This document shows, piece by piece, positions 47,501-55,254 of a stretch of DNA of 64,000 nucleotides. The stretch spans positions 62,001 to 126,000 of the forward strand of contig NZ_JAGETY010000011.1 in the NCBI RefSeq assembly GCF_017571525.1, read 5' to 3'. Made by a program: the position numbers and the translations under genes. This stretch comes from Hymenobacter sp. BT559. Its GTDB lineage: Bacteria > Bacteroidota > Bacteroidia > Cytophagales > Hymenobacteraceae. Each line of letters opens with the position of its first letter. Position 1 is the first letter of the stretch. The notes under the pieces were generated by a model. The model had not been told where the DNA came from. It searched no databases and saw nothing but the letters and a program-made list of their open reading frames with translations.

Positions 47501-47793
47501 TGCGCCAGGTAGACCGCGATGGCACCAGCCATTTCTCGCCCGTAGTGGCCGTGGCCACCGGCCCGGCCACCGAGCTGCGACTAGCCCCCAACCCGGCCCA
47601 CGACCTCCTCACCCTGACTACCGAGCACCCCGCGGCTTACACCGTGCGCTCGGTGCTGGGCCAGGTGCTGCTGAGTGGCACGGTGGCTAGCGGGCCAGCT
47701 ACGGTGCCCGTGGCCGGACTGCCGGCGGGAGTCTACTTCCTGGAATTGCGCACGGCCGAGGGGAGGGTAGTGCAGCGCTTCGCGAAGGAGTAG
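44524..47793 (+). CDS. Type IX-secreted multidomain surface protein
   Basis: A 1089-residue exported protein. Residues ~14-32 form a signal peptide (GLAALLMLPLAGWGQA). Domains: a lamin-tail domain (~35-195; ISQLYGAGGNSGASLKNDYVELFN), an IPT/TIG immunoglobulin-like domain (~207-285; ISNFSPASGPVGASITLSGTGF), Ser/Thr/Ala-rich repeats with beta-sandwich character, a GxxWFDAANWEGG segment typical of Bacteroidota surface proteins (~415), and a C-terminal module PLPVQLAAFTATRR...LRLAPNPAHDLLTL that is the T9SS sorting signal. It should be anchored on or released from the cell surface. Function (adhesion, matrix) is inferred. Confidence 0.87.
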   Translation: MNETLTILLTRMRLGLRGLAALLMLPLAGWGQASPLVISQLYGAGGNSGASLKNDYVELFNRSASSVSLSGYSLAYFSASGSASGTYTLAAGSIPAGAYYLVQLAGSATAAGAALTTPDQSTTTISMSATAGRLDLLLSGTLADRVGFGTATTYKGSGAAPAPSTTTAIFRVLGGCTDAGNNATDFVAGTPAPRNSGAVGNLCNGPASTISNFSPASGPVGASITLSGTGFTSSAAVTFNGVAGTVAFVNATTLTATVPSGATTGAIAVTTATGTATSTTNFTVTVPVLSASPIMLAGLVASQGAASPAQAFRLSGSSLDGTAVLIKPSTASLEVSLDGLTFGPTASLALTGSATLAPTPVYVRVASGVAVGLVSGTVTATSGTATASVAISGTVVTPLAPRRWTGAAGTESWFDAANWEGGVLPGPGDDVVLDHRYVAGKYKVVLGASSATAAVSVASLRLRPSAGDSILFRIPDTNTLPASATDGPALTLTRSQSGDTALYVGNRGFFTNASGAPSVTNGPAVLEVMGTNPTAFLANGGSYRHQSARSVISLVENLSAAPGTEAGNFYYRVPVSSYTTTTAGRTYGNLIFQRGSTNAGISSYPTSGSAPLTINGSLTIEPNVTFAATLLGNIVLRGNLLNAGNFRFAPNNTGTTARLLLQGTAPQIIAGTALADPSAGTDSYLSAAVQLEINNPAGVTLRTPVTLSNTLVLTSGVLTTDAASPLSLLATSPVQGGSDASFVSGPVQRPIGPITSSTPFVFPVGKGTAYRPITLTIATQSSTTIYRAEQFEGNASRSLTLPDPSGTDLTRVSQRRYFTLTPYGTDVVPIVTQPQGFLGNVTLSYGADDGVATPNASSLVIAKRADATQPWYNVGRQGTSTGPNTVSAGTVTSGDFRFFSDFALGSTDPVVATNPLPVQLAAFTATRRPGGLVALAWTTASEANSAHFNVERSFDGSVFTAIGQAAAAGTSLHPRGYAHLDGNAPATRLYYRLRQVDRDGTSHFSPVVAVATGPATELRLAPNPAHDLLTLTTEHPAAYTVRSVLGQVLLSGTVASGPATVPVAGLPAGVYFLELRTAEGRVVQRFAKE

Positions 47794-47942
47794 GCTGATG
47801 CTGCCGGGCCGCTAGCCCAGGGGCTCTTGCCGATTGTCGGCGAGGGCCTTTGGACTAGCAGCCTGTTTGGCTTTTGCCAGCCCGCTTAGCGATTCTTCAT
47901 ATCCTAATCGGGTTAGCGCCGTAAAAGCCCATCTATTCGCTT

Positions 47943-47990
47943 GCCGCGCCTGTGGGGCTCATCAGTAAGAGCCCGCGCGGCGGCTTTTTT
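47943..47990 (+). terminator. Terminator before the GH13 gene
   Basis: A two-part stem (GCCGCGC 47943-47949 and GGGCTC 47955-47960 pairing with 47969-47981) followed by seven T; it directly precedes ATG 47992 and lies 150 bases beyond the T9SS gene stop. Its closeness to the next start suggests an attenuator as well. Confidence 0.6.
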
Positions 47991-47991
47991 T

Positions 47992-49890
47992 ATGTCTACC
48001 CCTACCCTAGCCTCTTCTAAGCCCAAAAAGGCTGCCTCGGCCGCTTCGCCTGCCAATACAAAAACCGCCGCTGCTGTTTCTGCTACTGCTGCTTCGCCTA
48101 CCCCTGCCGCGCCCCTACGCGATGGATTCGGAGCCTTACCCCATGCCCAGGGCACCACGTTTCGGGTGTGGGCACCGGCCGCCAGCGCTGTGTCGGTTAT
48201 CGGCACTTTTAATAATTGGGACAAAGCTGCTAGCCCCCTGCAAGCCGAAGAAGGCGGCAACTGGGCCGCCGACCTGCCCGGCGTGAAGCCCGGCGATGGC
48301 TACAAGTTTGTGCTGCAAACGCCGGCCGGCGAACTCACGCGCAATGACCCGTATGCCCGCTCCGTGACCAACTCGGCGGGCCACTCGCTGGTGTTCGACC
48401 CGCTGGATTTTGACTGGGAAGGCGATAATTTCCAGATGCCAGCCTGGAATGAGCTCGTCATCTACGAGCTGCACATTGGCACCTTCAATGTAAAGGAAAC
48501 CGGCAAGCCCGGCACCTTCCGCGACGTAATAGAGCGCCTCGACTACTTGCAAGGGCTGGGCATCAATTGCATCGAAATAATGCCCGCCACCGAGTTTCCG
48601 GGGGCCTATTCGTGGGGCTACAACCCATCAAACCCTTTTGCGCTTGAAAGCGACTACGGCGGGGCCGAGGCCTTCCGCGAACTTGTGAAGGCGGCGCACC
48701 AGCACGGCATTGCGGTAGTGCTCGATGTGGTGTACAACCACTTTGGGCCCGGCGACCTCGACCTGTGGCAGTTTGATGGCTGGCAGGAAAATGACGGGGG
48801 CGGCATCTATTTTTACAACGACTGGCGTGCCGAAACGCCCTGGGGCCACAACCGCCCCGACTATGGCCGCCCCGAAGTGCGCCGCTACATCCTCGACAAT
48901 GCCCTGATGTGGCTCGAAGACTACCACTGCGATGGCCTGCGCATGGATGCCATTGCGTTCATCCGCAACGTGCACGGCGAGGAAGACCCCGGCGCCGACC
49001 TGCCCGACGGCTGGAGCCTGATGCGCTGGGTGAATGAGGAAATCAAGAAGCGGCAGCCCTGGAAAATCACCATCGCCGAAGACCTGCGCTCGAACCCCGC
49101 CATCACGGGGCCTACCGAGCAGGGCGGCGAGGGCTTTTCGGCGCAGTGGTCGGCCTCGTTTATCTACCCCGTGCACGACGCGCTGACTACGATGGAAGAC
49201 CGCGACCGCGACATGCACGCCATTGGGCGGGCGGTGTGCACGGCGTACAATGGCGATGCCTTTCAGCGGGTTATCTACACCGAAAGCCACGACGAGGTAG
49301 CCAATGGCAAGAGCCGCCTGCCCGAAGAAATAGTGCCCGGCGATGTCGAAAACTACTTCGCCAAGAAGCGCATGGTGCTAGGGGCAGCGCTCACGCTCAC
49401 AGCGCCCGGCATCCCGATGCTGTTTCAGGGCCAGGAGTTTCTGGCGCCCGGCTCCTTCAACGATACTGAACCGCTGGAGTGGGACTGGGCCGCGGCCCAC
49501 GGCGGCCTCACGCAGCTCTACCGCGACCTGATTGCCCTACGGCGCGACCTGCGCGGTGTCACGCCCGGCCTGCGCGGTCAGGGCTGCCACGTGTTTCACG
49601 TTAATAACGACGACAAGGTGCTGGCCTTCGCTCGTTGGGATGGCGACCCTGGCAATGCCACCGTCGTGCTCGTCAACTTCGCCAATCAGGCGCATCAGGG
49701 CTACACCATTGGCCTGCCCGCCGCAGGTAACTGGACGGTCCGCTTCAATTCAGACTGGCACGGCTACGACCAGGATTTTCAAGACTTTTCCTGCTTCGGC
49801 ACCACTACCGAAACCGGCGACTACGACGGCTACCCGCAGCACGCCAGCTTCGACCTGGGGCCGTATGCAGCCGTGATACTCTCGCGCTAG
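47992..49890 (+). CDS. GH13 alpha-glucan branching-type enzyme
   Basis: A 632-residue glycoside hydrolase family 13 protein. A 40-residue Ala/Ser/Thr/Pro-rich head is followed by a CBM48-like domain (~44-140; GTTFRVWAPAASAVSVIGTFNNW) and the catalytic barrel. The catalytic residues are Asp319 (DGLRMDAI), Glu363 (ITIAEDL) and Asp434 (TESHDE); conserved region I is DVVYNHFGPG. The arrangement matches GlgB-like and trehalohydrolase-like enzymes. A GT3 glycogen synthase lies 0.9 kb downstream, so glycogen branching is the favoured role; alpha-amylase activity is possible. The start ATG follows a hairpin directly. Confidence 0.87.
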   Translation: MSTPTLASSKPKKAASAASPANTKTAAAVSATAASPTPAAPLRDGFGALPHAQGTTFRVWAPAASAVSVIGTFNNWDKAASPLQAEEGGNWAADLPGVKPGDGYKFVLQTPAGELTRNDPYARSVTNSAGHSLVFDPLDFDWEGDNFQMPAWNELVIYELHIGTFNVKETGKPGTFRDVIERLDYLQGLGINCIEIMPATEFPGAYSWGYNPSNPFALESDYGGAEAFRELVKAAHQHGIAVVLDVVYNHFGPGDLDLWQFDGWQENDGGGIYFYNDWRAETPWGHNRPDYGRPEVRRYILDNALMWLEDYHCDGLRMDAIAFIRNVHGEEDPGADLPDGWSLMRWVNEEIKKRQPWKITIAEDLRSNPAITGPTEQGGEGFSAQWSASFIYPVHDALTTMEDRDRDMHAIGRAVCTAYNGDAFQRVIYTESHDEVANGKSRLPEEIVPGDVENYFAKKRMVLGAALTLTAPGIPMLFQGQEFLAPGSFNDTEPLEWDWAAAHGGLTQLYRDLIALRRDLRGVTPGLRGQGCHVFHVNNDDKVLAFARWDGDPGNATVVLVNFANQAHQGYTIGLPAAGNWTVRFNSDWHGYDQDFQDFSCFGTTTETGDYDGYPQHASFDLGPYAAVILSR

Positions 49891-49912
49891 CCAGCGCCAG
49901 GGTTCGCGACGT

Positions 49913-49966
49913 AAAAAGAGGTTGCGCCAAGCTTGACAGTATGTCAGCCTGGCGTAACCTCTTTTT
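49913..49966. terminator. Bidirectional terminator between GH13 and nitroreductase genes
   Basis: A long, slightly imperfect stem (AAAAAGAGGTTGCGCCA..., 49913-49938 with 49942-49966) whose arms begin with A and end with T runs, so it can stop transcription in both directions. Confidence 0.8.
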
Positions 49967-49985
49967 GCTTCGCTAAACCCGGTGC

Positions 49986-50615
49986 TTATACCGGCGCCTG
50001 GTCGTAGCGCTCGGTGGAAAGCTGTGGCCAGCCACCCTCAAACACGTACTCCGTCAGGGGTTTGCGCACGCGGGGGGCTAGCTCGCGCTCGCGCAGGGCG
50101 TCGGGTAGCTGGTCGAGGGCGCCGGGGTAGCCGATGGTGAATACGGCCGCAATCTCATACTCGGCCGGAATGCTGAAGCTGGTCCGTACGGCGTCTTGCG
50201 AGAAGCCCGCCATTTGGTGAATTTGCAGGCCCAGCTCTACCGCCTGCACCGCTAGGGTAGCCGTGGCCTGGCCCACGTCGTGCAGGGCATAGCGGTTGGG
50301 GTTGCCATCGTGCGAGAACGTGGTTTTGGCTAGGCTCACGGCCAGCACGGGCGCATGCTGAACCCATACCTGGTTGTATTCACCCAACGCACTCAGGATT
50401 TTAGCAAAGGCCTCGGGATGCGCTTCTTTATTGCCGACCAGGTAGCGCCAGGGCTGCTCGCCAAAGCACGAGGCGGCCGAGCCAGCGGCCACGAAAAGCT
50501 GATTCAGGGCCTCGGCGGGCACGGGCTGGGCGGTGTAGGCGCGTGGGCTGCGGCGCTGGGCAAGCTGGGGCAGAATGGGATGCTCGGGCTGGAGCACATT
50601 GGTGAGCTCAGACAT
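49986..50615 (-). CDS. Nitroreductase family protein
   Basis: A 209-residue FMN-dependent oxidoreductase of the NfsB/NAD(P)H-flavin family. The N-terminal RRSPRAYTAQPVPAEALNQLF carries the Arg residues that bind the FMN phosphate, and QPWRYLVG, DVGQATATLAVQAVELGLQIHQMAGF and FTIGYPGA are typical further motifs. Homodimeric cytoplasmic enzyme; natural substrate unknown. It is transcribed against the two glycogen genes and is flanked by a terminator, so it is unlikely to share their control. Confidence 0.88.
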   Translation of the reverse strand: MSELTNVLQPEHPILPQLAQRRSPRAYTAQPVPAEALNQLFVAAGSAASCFGEQPWRYLVGNKEAHPEAFAKILSALGEYNQVWVQHAPVLAVSLAKTTFSHDGNPNRYALHDVGQATATLAVQAVELGLQIHQMAGFSQDAVRTSFSIPAEYEIAAVFTIGYPGALDQLPDALRERELAPRVRKPLTEYVFEGGWPQLSTERYDQAPV

Positions 50616-50766
50616 AAAAAAAGGTGAAATGGACGCCTATAAAGGTACCGGGGCCACTTTATGTTTTGGCTCGGCCGCTACTGCTGCCCGCTTTTTCGCG
50701 TAGGAAGTAGCTACCAGTTGGCTTACCTTGCCAGCACCATTTCCCCGCCCGACGCTCATTTGCCTC

Positions 50767-52605
50767 ATGCAGACTCATTCTTCCGCGCCCGACGCCTTGT
50801 TTCCTGATTCTCTCTTAATCGAAGTAGCCTGGGAGGTGTGCAACCAGGTAGGTGGCATCTATACCGTTATCCGCTCGAAGGTGCCGGCTACCATGCCGGC
50901 CTGGGGTGGGCGCTACTGCCTGCTAGGGCCCTACTTTCCGCAGCAGGCCCAGGGCGAGTTTGAAGCCTACGACGAGGAGCAGCTGGCTGGCATGAACGAC
51001 CCCTACGCCCAGGCAGTGCGCACGCTGCGCTCGCAGGGCATGGACATCTGCATCGGGGTGTGGCTCGTGACGGGCCGGCCCCGCGCCGTGCTCATCAATC
51101 CTTTTCAGGTATATGACCGCCTGGCTACGCTCAAGAGCGACCTCTGGCGCGACCACCAGATACCCGCGCCCGACAACGACGACCTCCTGCACCAGGTTAT
51201 CGCCTTCGGGCACCTGGCTCAGCAGTTTATCGAAACTGTAGCCCGCCAAACCGTGGACCAATGGAAAGTAATCGCGCACTTCCACGAGTGGATGACGGGT
51301 GTGGCCATCCCGGAGCTGCGCCGCCGCCAGGTGCCCGCGCACCTGCTCTTTACCACCCACGCCACCCTACTAGGCCGCTACCTGGCCATGAACGACCCCA
51401 ACTTCTACGACAACCTGATGCTCGTAGACTGGCGCGCCCAGGCCCGGCACTTCAACATCGAGCCGGCCGTGAGCATGGAGCGCGCCGCTGCCCACGGCAG
51501 CCACGTGTTTACCACCGTGAGCGAGCTGACGGTGCGCGAGTGCATTTATCTGCTCGATAGAATACCCGATGCGGTGCTGCCCAACGGCCTCAACATCGAG
51601 CGATTTGTGGCCTTGCACGAGTTTCAAAACCTGCACAAGCTCTACAAGGATAAAATCCACGAGTTTGTGATGGCGCACTTCTTCCAGTCGTATTCTTTCG
51701 ACCTCGACCAGACGATTTACCTCTTTACCTCGGGCCGCTACGAGTACCATAACAAAGGCTTCGACCTGACGCTGGAGGCGCTAGCCCGCCTCAACCACCG
51801 CTTGCAGCAAAGCGGGCTCGAAGGCCAGGTGGTGATGTTTTTCATTACCAAGCGACCCTACACCAGCATCAACCCCTTGGTGCTGCAAAGCCGCGCCCAG
51901 CTCGAAGAAGTACGCCAGACTTGCCGCGCCATTGAGGAGCAGGTGGGCGAGCGCCTGTTTTACGCCGCCGCCGCTAGCCACGACCACCGCTTGCCCGACC
52001 TCGATAGCATGGTCGACGACTACTGGAAGCTGCGCTACCGGCGCGGCCTGCAAAGCTGGAAAACCTCGCAATTGCCGTCGGTCATCACCCACAACCTGGT
52101 CAATGACCAAGACGACGACATCCTGAACTTCGTGCGCCGGGCCAACCTCATCAACCACCGCCACGACCGGGTAAAGATTGTGTATCACCCTGATTTCGTA
52201 AGCACTACCTCGCCCCTATTTGGCATGGACTACGGGCAGTTTGTGCGCGGGTGCCACTTGGGCGTGTTTCCGAGCTACTACGAGCCCTGGGGCTACACCC
52301 CGCTCGAGTGCGTGGCCCGCGGCGTGCCGGCCGTGACCAGCGACCTCTCCGGCTTTGGCGACTACGTGCAGAAAAACGTGCCCGACCACGAAGAAAAAGG
52401 CATCTTCGTGGTGCGCCGCCAGGAGCGCAGCTTCGACCAGGCCGCCGAAGAGCTCACCGAGATGCTCTGGAACTTCGTGCTGCTCAATCGCCGCGAGCGC
52501 ATCACCCAGCGCAACCGCGTGGAGAGCTCGGCCGATATTTTCGACTGGAAAAACCTGCGCGTGTACTACGACCGGGCGTATGCACTGGCCTTGGAGCGGC
52601 AGTAA
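50767..52605 (+). CDS. GT3 family glycogen synthase
   Basis: A 612-residue glycosyltransferase that extends alpha-1,4-glucan chains from UDP-glucose. The N-terminus VAWEVCNQVGGIYTVIRSK corresponds to the EVTNKVGGIYSVLKSK segment of yeast and animal glycogen synthases, and the C-terminal FPSYYEPWGYTPLECVARGVPAVTSDLSGFG matches their nucleotide-sugar site; hence family GT3 rather than the bacterial GT5 GlgA. The GT-B fold has the middle segment ...FLLDRIPDAVLPNGLN. Such synthases occur in Bacteroidota. Together with the GH13 enzyme upstream it forms a small glycogen set; start ATG 50767 is favoured over an extended frame. Confidence 0.92.
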   Translation: MQTHSSAPDALFPDSLLIEVAWEVCNQVGGIYTVIRSKVPATMPAWGGRYCLLGPYFPQQAQGEFEAYDEEQLAGMNDPYAQAVRTLRSQGMDICIGVWLVTGRPRAVLINPFQVYDRLATLKSDLWRDHQIPAPDNDDLLHQVIAFGHLAQQFIETVARQTVDQWKVIAHFHEWMTGVAIPELRRRQVPAHLLFTTHATLLGRYLAMNDPNFYDNLMLVDWRAQARHFNIEPAVSMERAAAHGSHVFTTVSELTVRECIYLLDRIPDAVLPNGLNIERFVALHEFQNLHKLYKDKIHEFVMAHFFQSYSFDLDQTIYLFTSGRYEYHNKGFDLTLEALARLNHRLQQSGLEGQVVMFFITKRPYTSINPLVLQSRAQLEEVRQTCRAIEEQVGERLFYAAAASHDHRLPDLDSMVDDYWKLRYRRGLQSWKTSQLPSVITHNLVNDQDDDILNFVRRANLINHRHDRVKIVYHPDFVSTTSPLFGMDYGQFVRGCHLGVFPSYYEPWGYTPLECVARGVPAVTSDLSGFGDYVQKNVPDHEEKGIFVVRRQERSFDQAAEELTEMLWNFVLLNRRERITQRNRVESSADIFDWKNLRVYYDRAYALALERQ

Positions 52606-52619
52606 CCCTCGTTTAGAAA

Positions 52620-52694
52620 GTTACCGCAGAGGTTCGCCGTGGTAAGCGCTGAGGCACGCTGAGTGCTTATACCTCGGCGAGCCTCAGCAGTAAC
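52620..52694. repeat. Inverted repeat between glycogen synthase and DUF4198 genes
   Basis: Arms 52620-52650 (GTTACCGCAGAGGTTCGCCG...) and 52662-52694 pair over about 30 bases with a few mismatches around an 11-base loop. It begins 15 bases after the synthase stop and ends just before the next start codon, so it probably serves as terminator or repeat. Confidence 0.7.
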
Positions 52695-52708
52695 CTCTCG
52701 AATAGTCT

Positions 52709-53584
52709 GTGCGCAACCTACTCTTCCTCCTGCTAATTGCCCCGGCCGCCCTGGCCAGCGATTTCTGGCTAGCCCCCGCCAGCTACCGCGTGGCCGTAGG
52801 CGCATCGGTGCCGCTTCGTTTGCTGATAGGCGAGAATTTTGTGGGCGAAACTTGGTCCCGGCCCATGCGCCGCGTGCAGCGCCTAGTGCGGCTAGGGCCC
52901 ACCGCCGCGGCCGATACCACCGACCTGCTCCCAGCGCTACTAGCCGACTCGCTAGCCCCTGTGCTGCGCTGCCCGGCGGCCGGCACCCATGTAGTAGCCC
53001 TTACCAGCCGGCTAGCCTACAGCGAGCTGCCCGCTGAGCAGTTCACGGCCTACCTGCGCGAAGCCGGCCTAGGCAACGCCCTGCGCCAGCGCCAGGAAGC
53101 CGGTGAGGCCGCTACCAAGCCCGGCCGCGAGGCCTATCGCCGCTGCGCCAAAGCCTTGGTGCTGGCTAGCCAGGGCGCCACCGGCCGCACTCTGGGCGCG
53201 GCGGCCGATACGGCTTTTCGGCGGGTGCTAGGCCTGCCGCTGGAGTTGGTGCCCGAGCAAAACCCCTACCGCCTGCGCCCCGGCGCTGGCCTCACGGTGC
53301 GGGTGCTGAGCCAGGGGCAGCCGGTGCCGGGGGCACTGGTGCAGGTGTGGCAGGCTAGCGCATCCGCCGCCAAACCAACTGCCGCGCCAGTGGTTACTCA
53401 TTTCACTACCCATACCAATAGCCAGGGCCGGGTGCTGCTGCGCCTGCCCGGCGCAGGGCCGTATCTGCTAGCCACTGTGCACATCGAGAACGCGCCGCCT
53501 GCCCTGGCCGCGCGGGCCGACTGGCTCAGCACCTGGGCCTCACTCACCTTTGGCGGGCCCGATGTGGGGCTGCCGGTGCGTTAA
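52709..53584 (+). CDS. Secreted DUF4198-like protein
   Basis: A 291-residue exported protein with a GTG start and signal peptide (residues 1-16, MRNLLFLLLIAPAALA). The N-terminal part (FWLAPASYRVAVGASVPLRLLIGENFVGE) is the opening of DUF4198 proteins, which in other bacteria are often linked to metal handling; a central helical stretch is alanine-rich, and a C-terminal Ig-like segment (GAGLTVRVLSQGQPVPGALVQVWQA...TNSQGRVLLRLPGAGPYLL) follows. No metal-binding cluster stands out. The neighbours give no clue. Function unknown. Confidence 0.75.
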   Translation: MRNLLFLLLIAPAALASDFWLAPASYRVAVGASVPLRLLIGENFVGETWSRPMRRVQRLVRLGPTAAADTTDLLPALLADSLAPVLRCPAAGTHVVALTSRLAYSELPAEQFTAYLREAGLGNALRQRQEAGEAATKPGREAYRRCAKALVLASQGATGRTLGAAADTAFRRVLGLPLELVPEQNPYRLRPGAGLTVRVLSQGQPVPGALVQVWQASASAAKPTAAPVVTHFTTHTNSQGRVLLRLPGAGPYLLATVHIENAPPALAARADWLSTWASLTFGGPDVGLPVR

Positions 53585-53700
53585 GCACAACTTGCCAAGT
53601 ACTTAACACCGAACCTTCATTTGACTCTGGTTTCGCGTTTTCCTTTTTCTTCCTACCTTCGCCACTCTGCATCAAATTCTCCATCTCCCGCCGCGGTTCT

Positions 53701-54075
53701 ATGAAGTACTCCATCGATAAAAAAGAGAGCTACACCGTCATCACCATTGATGAAAAAAAGCTCGACACAACCGTTGCGCCTGACCTAAAATCGGAGTTCG
53801 TTAAACTCAACGCTGAGGGCAGTAACAACCTGATACTGGACCTACAAAACGTAAAATACACCGACTCGTCGGGCCTCAGCAGCATCCTCATCGCCAACCG
53901 TCTTTGCAACTCAACCGGCGGCCTGCTGGTGCTCACCGGCCTGCAAGACCACGTGCTCAAGCTCATCACCATCAGCAAGCTCGAATCGGTGCTGCACATC
54001 CTGCCCACCGTAGAGGAAGGCATCGACCGCATCTTTTTGCACGCCATCGAGCGCGACCTTACGGACAAGGAGTAA
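53701..54075 (+). CDS. STAS domain anti-sigma factor antagonist
   Basis: A 124-residue protein consisting of one STAS domain. The phosphorylation loop reads YTDSSGLSSI, in which Ser56 aligns with the Ser58 phosphoacceptor of B. subtilis SpoIIAA; the flanking strand LILDLQNVKY and helix fit the fold. Such proteins bind and release anti-sigma kinases, but no partner kinase or sigma factor lies in this window. It is followed on the same strand by ribonuclease Z, a common Bacteroidota neighbourhood, with an inverted-repeat region between. The weak promoter-like TACCTTCG at 53662-53669 precedes it. Confidence 0.88.
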   Translation: MKYSIDKKESYTVITIDEKKLDTTVAPDLKSEFVKLNAEGSNNLILDLQNVKYTDSSGLSSILIANRLCNSTGGLLVLTGLQDHVLKLITISKLESVLHILPTVEEGIDRIFLHAIERDLTDKE

Positions 54076-54086
54076 GTTTTTTTCTA

Positions 54087-54223
54087 AGCTGTTAGCCGTT
54101 AGCTAGTAGCTGTTCGCTTTTCATCCGTTGAAAGCAACAGCTAGCAGCTAACGGTTATGCTTTTTCAGTGCCTGCCCCACGGCTAGCCATGCAAAACAGC
54201 GAACAGCTAACGGCTAACGGCTA
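54087..54223. repeat. Inverted repeats between STAS gene and rnz
   Basis: A unit resembling AGCTGTTAGCCGTTAGCT (54087-54104, then AGTAGCTGTTCGCTTTT) recurs as complement at 54135-54156 and again at 54198-54223 (AGCGAACAGCTAACGGCTAACGGCTA). The outer copies can pair over 25 bases or more, making a large hairpin directly ahead of rnz. Confidence 0.7.
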
Positions 54224-54229
54224 AACGCA

Positions 54230-55147
54230 GTGACTTTTGAGCTTCAAATTTTGGGCAGCGGCTCGGCCACCCCGATGGTGGGGCGCCACCCCACGGCGCA
54301 GCTGCTGGCCGTGGGCGAGGGCCGCTACCTCATCGACTGCGGCGAGGGCACTCAGCTGCGGCTGCTTGAGCACCGCCGACGCCTCAGCTCGCTGCGGGTC
54401 ATTTTTATCTCGCACCTGCACGGCGACCACTACTTCGGGCTATTTGGCCTGCTGAGTACGTTGCACTTGCAAGGCCGCCAGGAGCCCCTCACGGTGGTAG
54501 GCCCGCCCGGCCTCGAGCTGGTACTCACCACCCAGGCCATGCACTCGCAGATGCAGCCGGGCTATACTATCACCTTCGTGCCCGTCGATACGGAGGCGCA
54601 CGCTGTGGTGTATGAAGATGCGCAGGTGCGGGTGTGGTCGTTGCCCATGCGCCACCGCATTCCGTGCGCCGGCTACCTGTTTGAGGAGCAGCCCCGCCGC
54701 GACAAGCTGGTGAAGGAGCTCTTGCCCACTAGCCTTACCCCTAGCGAGCTAAGCCAGCTAGCCCAGGGCCACGACCTGCCGGCCAATGAAGCCACCGGCC
54801 GCCCCGCCCTGGCGCACGCCGCTGTATCGGTGCCGGCCGCGCCGCCGCGCCGCTACGCTTTCTGCTCCGACACCCGCTACCAGCCCGAGTTGGCCGAGTT
54901 GGTGCGGGGGGTAGACTTGCTCTACCACGAGGCTACCTTTTTGGATGACCTGCGCGAGCGAGCCGCCATCACCTATCATAGCACCGCCCGGCAGGCCGCC
55001 ACTACTGCCCGCGATGCCGATGCGCACCGCCTGCTCATTGGCCACTTCTCCTCGCGCTACAAAGAACTGGCCTGGCATCTGAAAGAAGCGCAGGCTGTTT
55101 TTGCCTGGACCGAGCTGGCCACTGAAGGCTTGATTGTCAGCGTATGA
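54230..55147 (+). CDS. rnz: Ribonuclease Z
   Basis: A 305-residue metallo-beta-lactamase-fold endonuclease that trims tRNA precursor 3' ends. GTG start at 54230. The N-terminus FELQILGSGSATP and the zinc motif SHLHGDHYFGL (HxHxDH) are diagnostic, with further ligands in PMRHRIPCAGY, FCSDTRY and the C-terminal GHFSSRY. The dimeric long-form tRNase Z of eukaryotes is ruled out by length. Followed by a palindromic repeat (family C) before the next gene. Confidence 0.93.
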   Translation: MTFELQILGSGSATPMVGRHPTAQLLAVGEGRYLIDCGEGTQLRLLEHRRRLSSLRVIFISHLHGDHYFGLFGLLSTLHLQGRQEPLTVVGPPGLELVLTTQAMHSQMQPGYTITFVPVDTEAHAVVYEDAQVRVWSLPMRHRIPCAGYLFEEQPRRDKLVKELLPTSLTPSELSQLAQGHDLPANEATGRPALAHAAVSVPAAPPRRYAFCSDTRYQPELAELVRGVDLLYHEATFLDDLRERAAITYHSTARQAATTARDADAHRLLIGHFSSRYKELAWHLKEAQAVFAWTELATEGLIVSV

Positions 55148-55152
55148 TAACC

Positions 55153-55248
55153 GTTTGTCAGTGCGAGCGCAGCGCGGCAATCGCACCGGCACGATACCCG
55201 AACGACTTGTTCTTGTGCGATTGCCGCGCTGCGCTCGCACTGACAAAC
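55153..55248. repeat. Palindromic repeat, family C, copy 2
   Basis: A perfect 34-bp inverted repeat (GTTTGTCAGTGCGAGCGCAG... 55153-55186 with 55215-55248) around a 28-base loop. It is inverted relative to 34025-34120. It begins 6 bases after the rnz stop and ends 7 bases before the next start, so it fills that intergenic space. Confidence 0.92.
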
Positions 55249-55254
55249 TAACAG

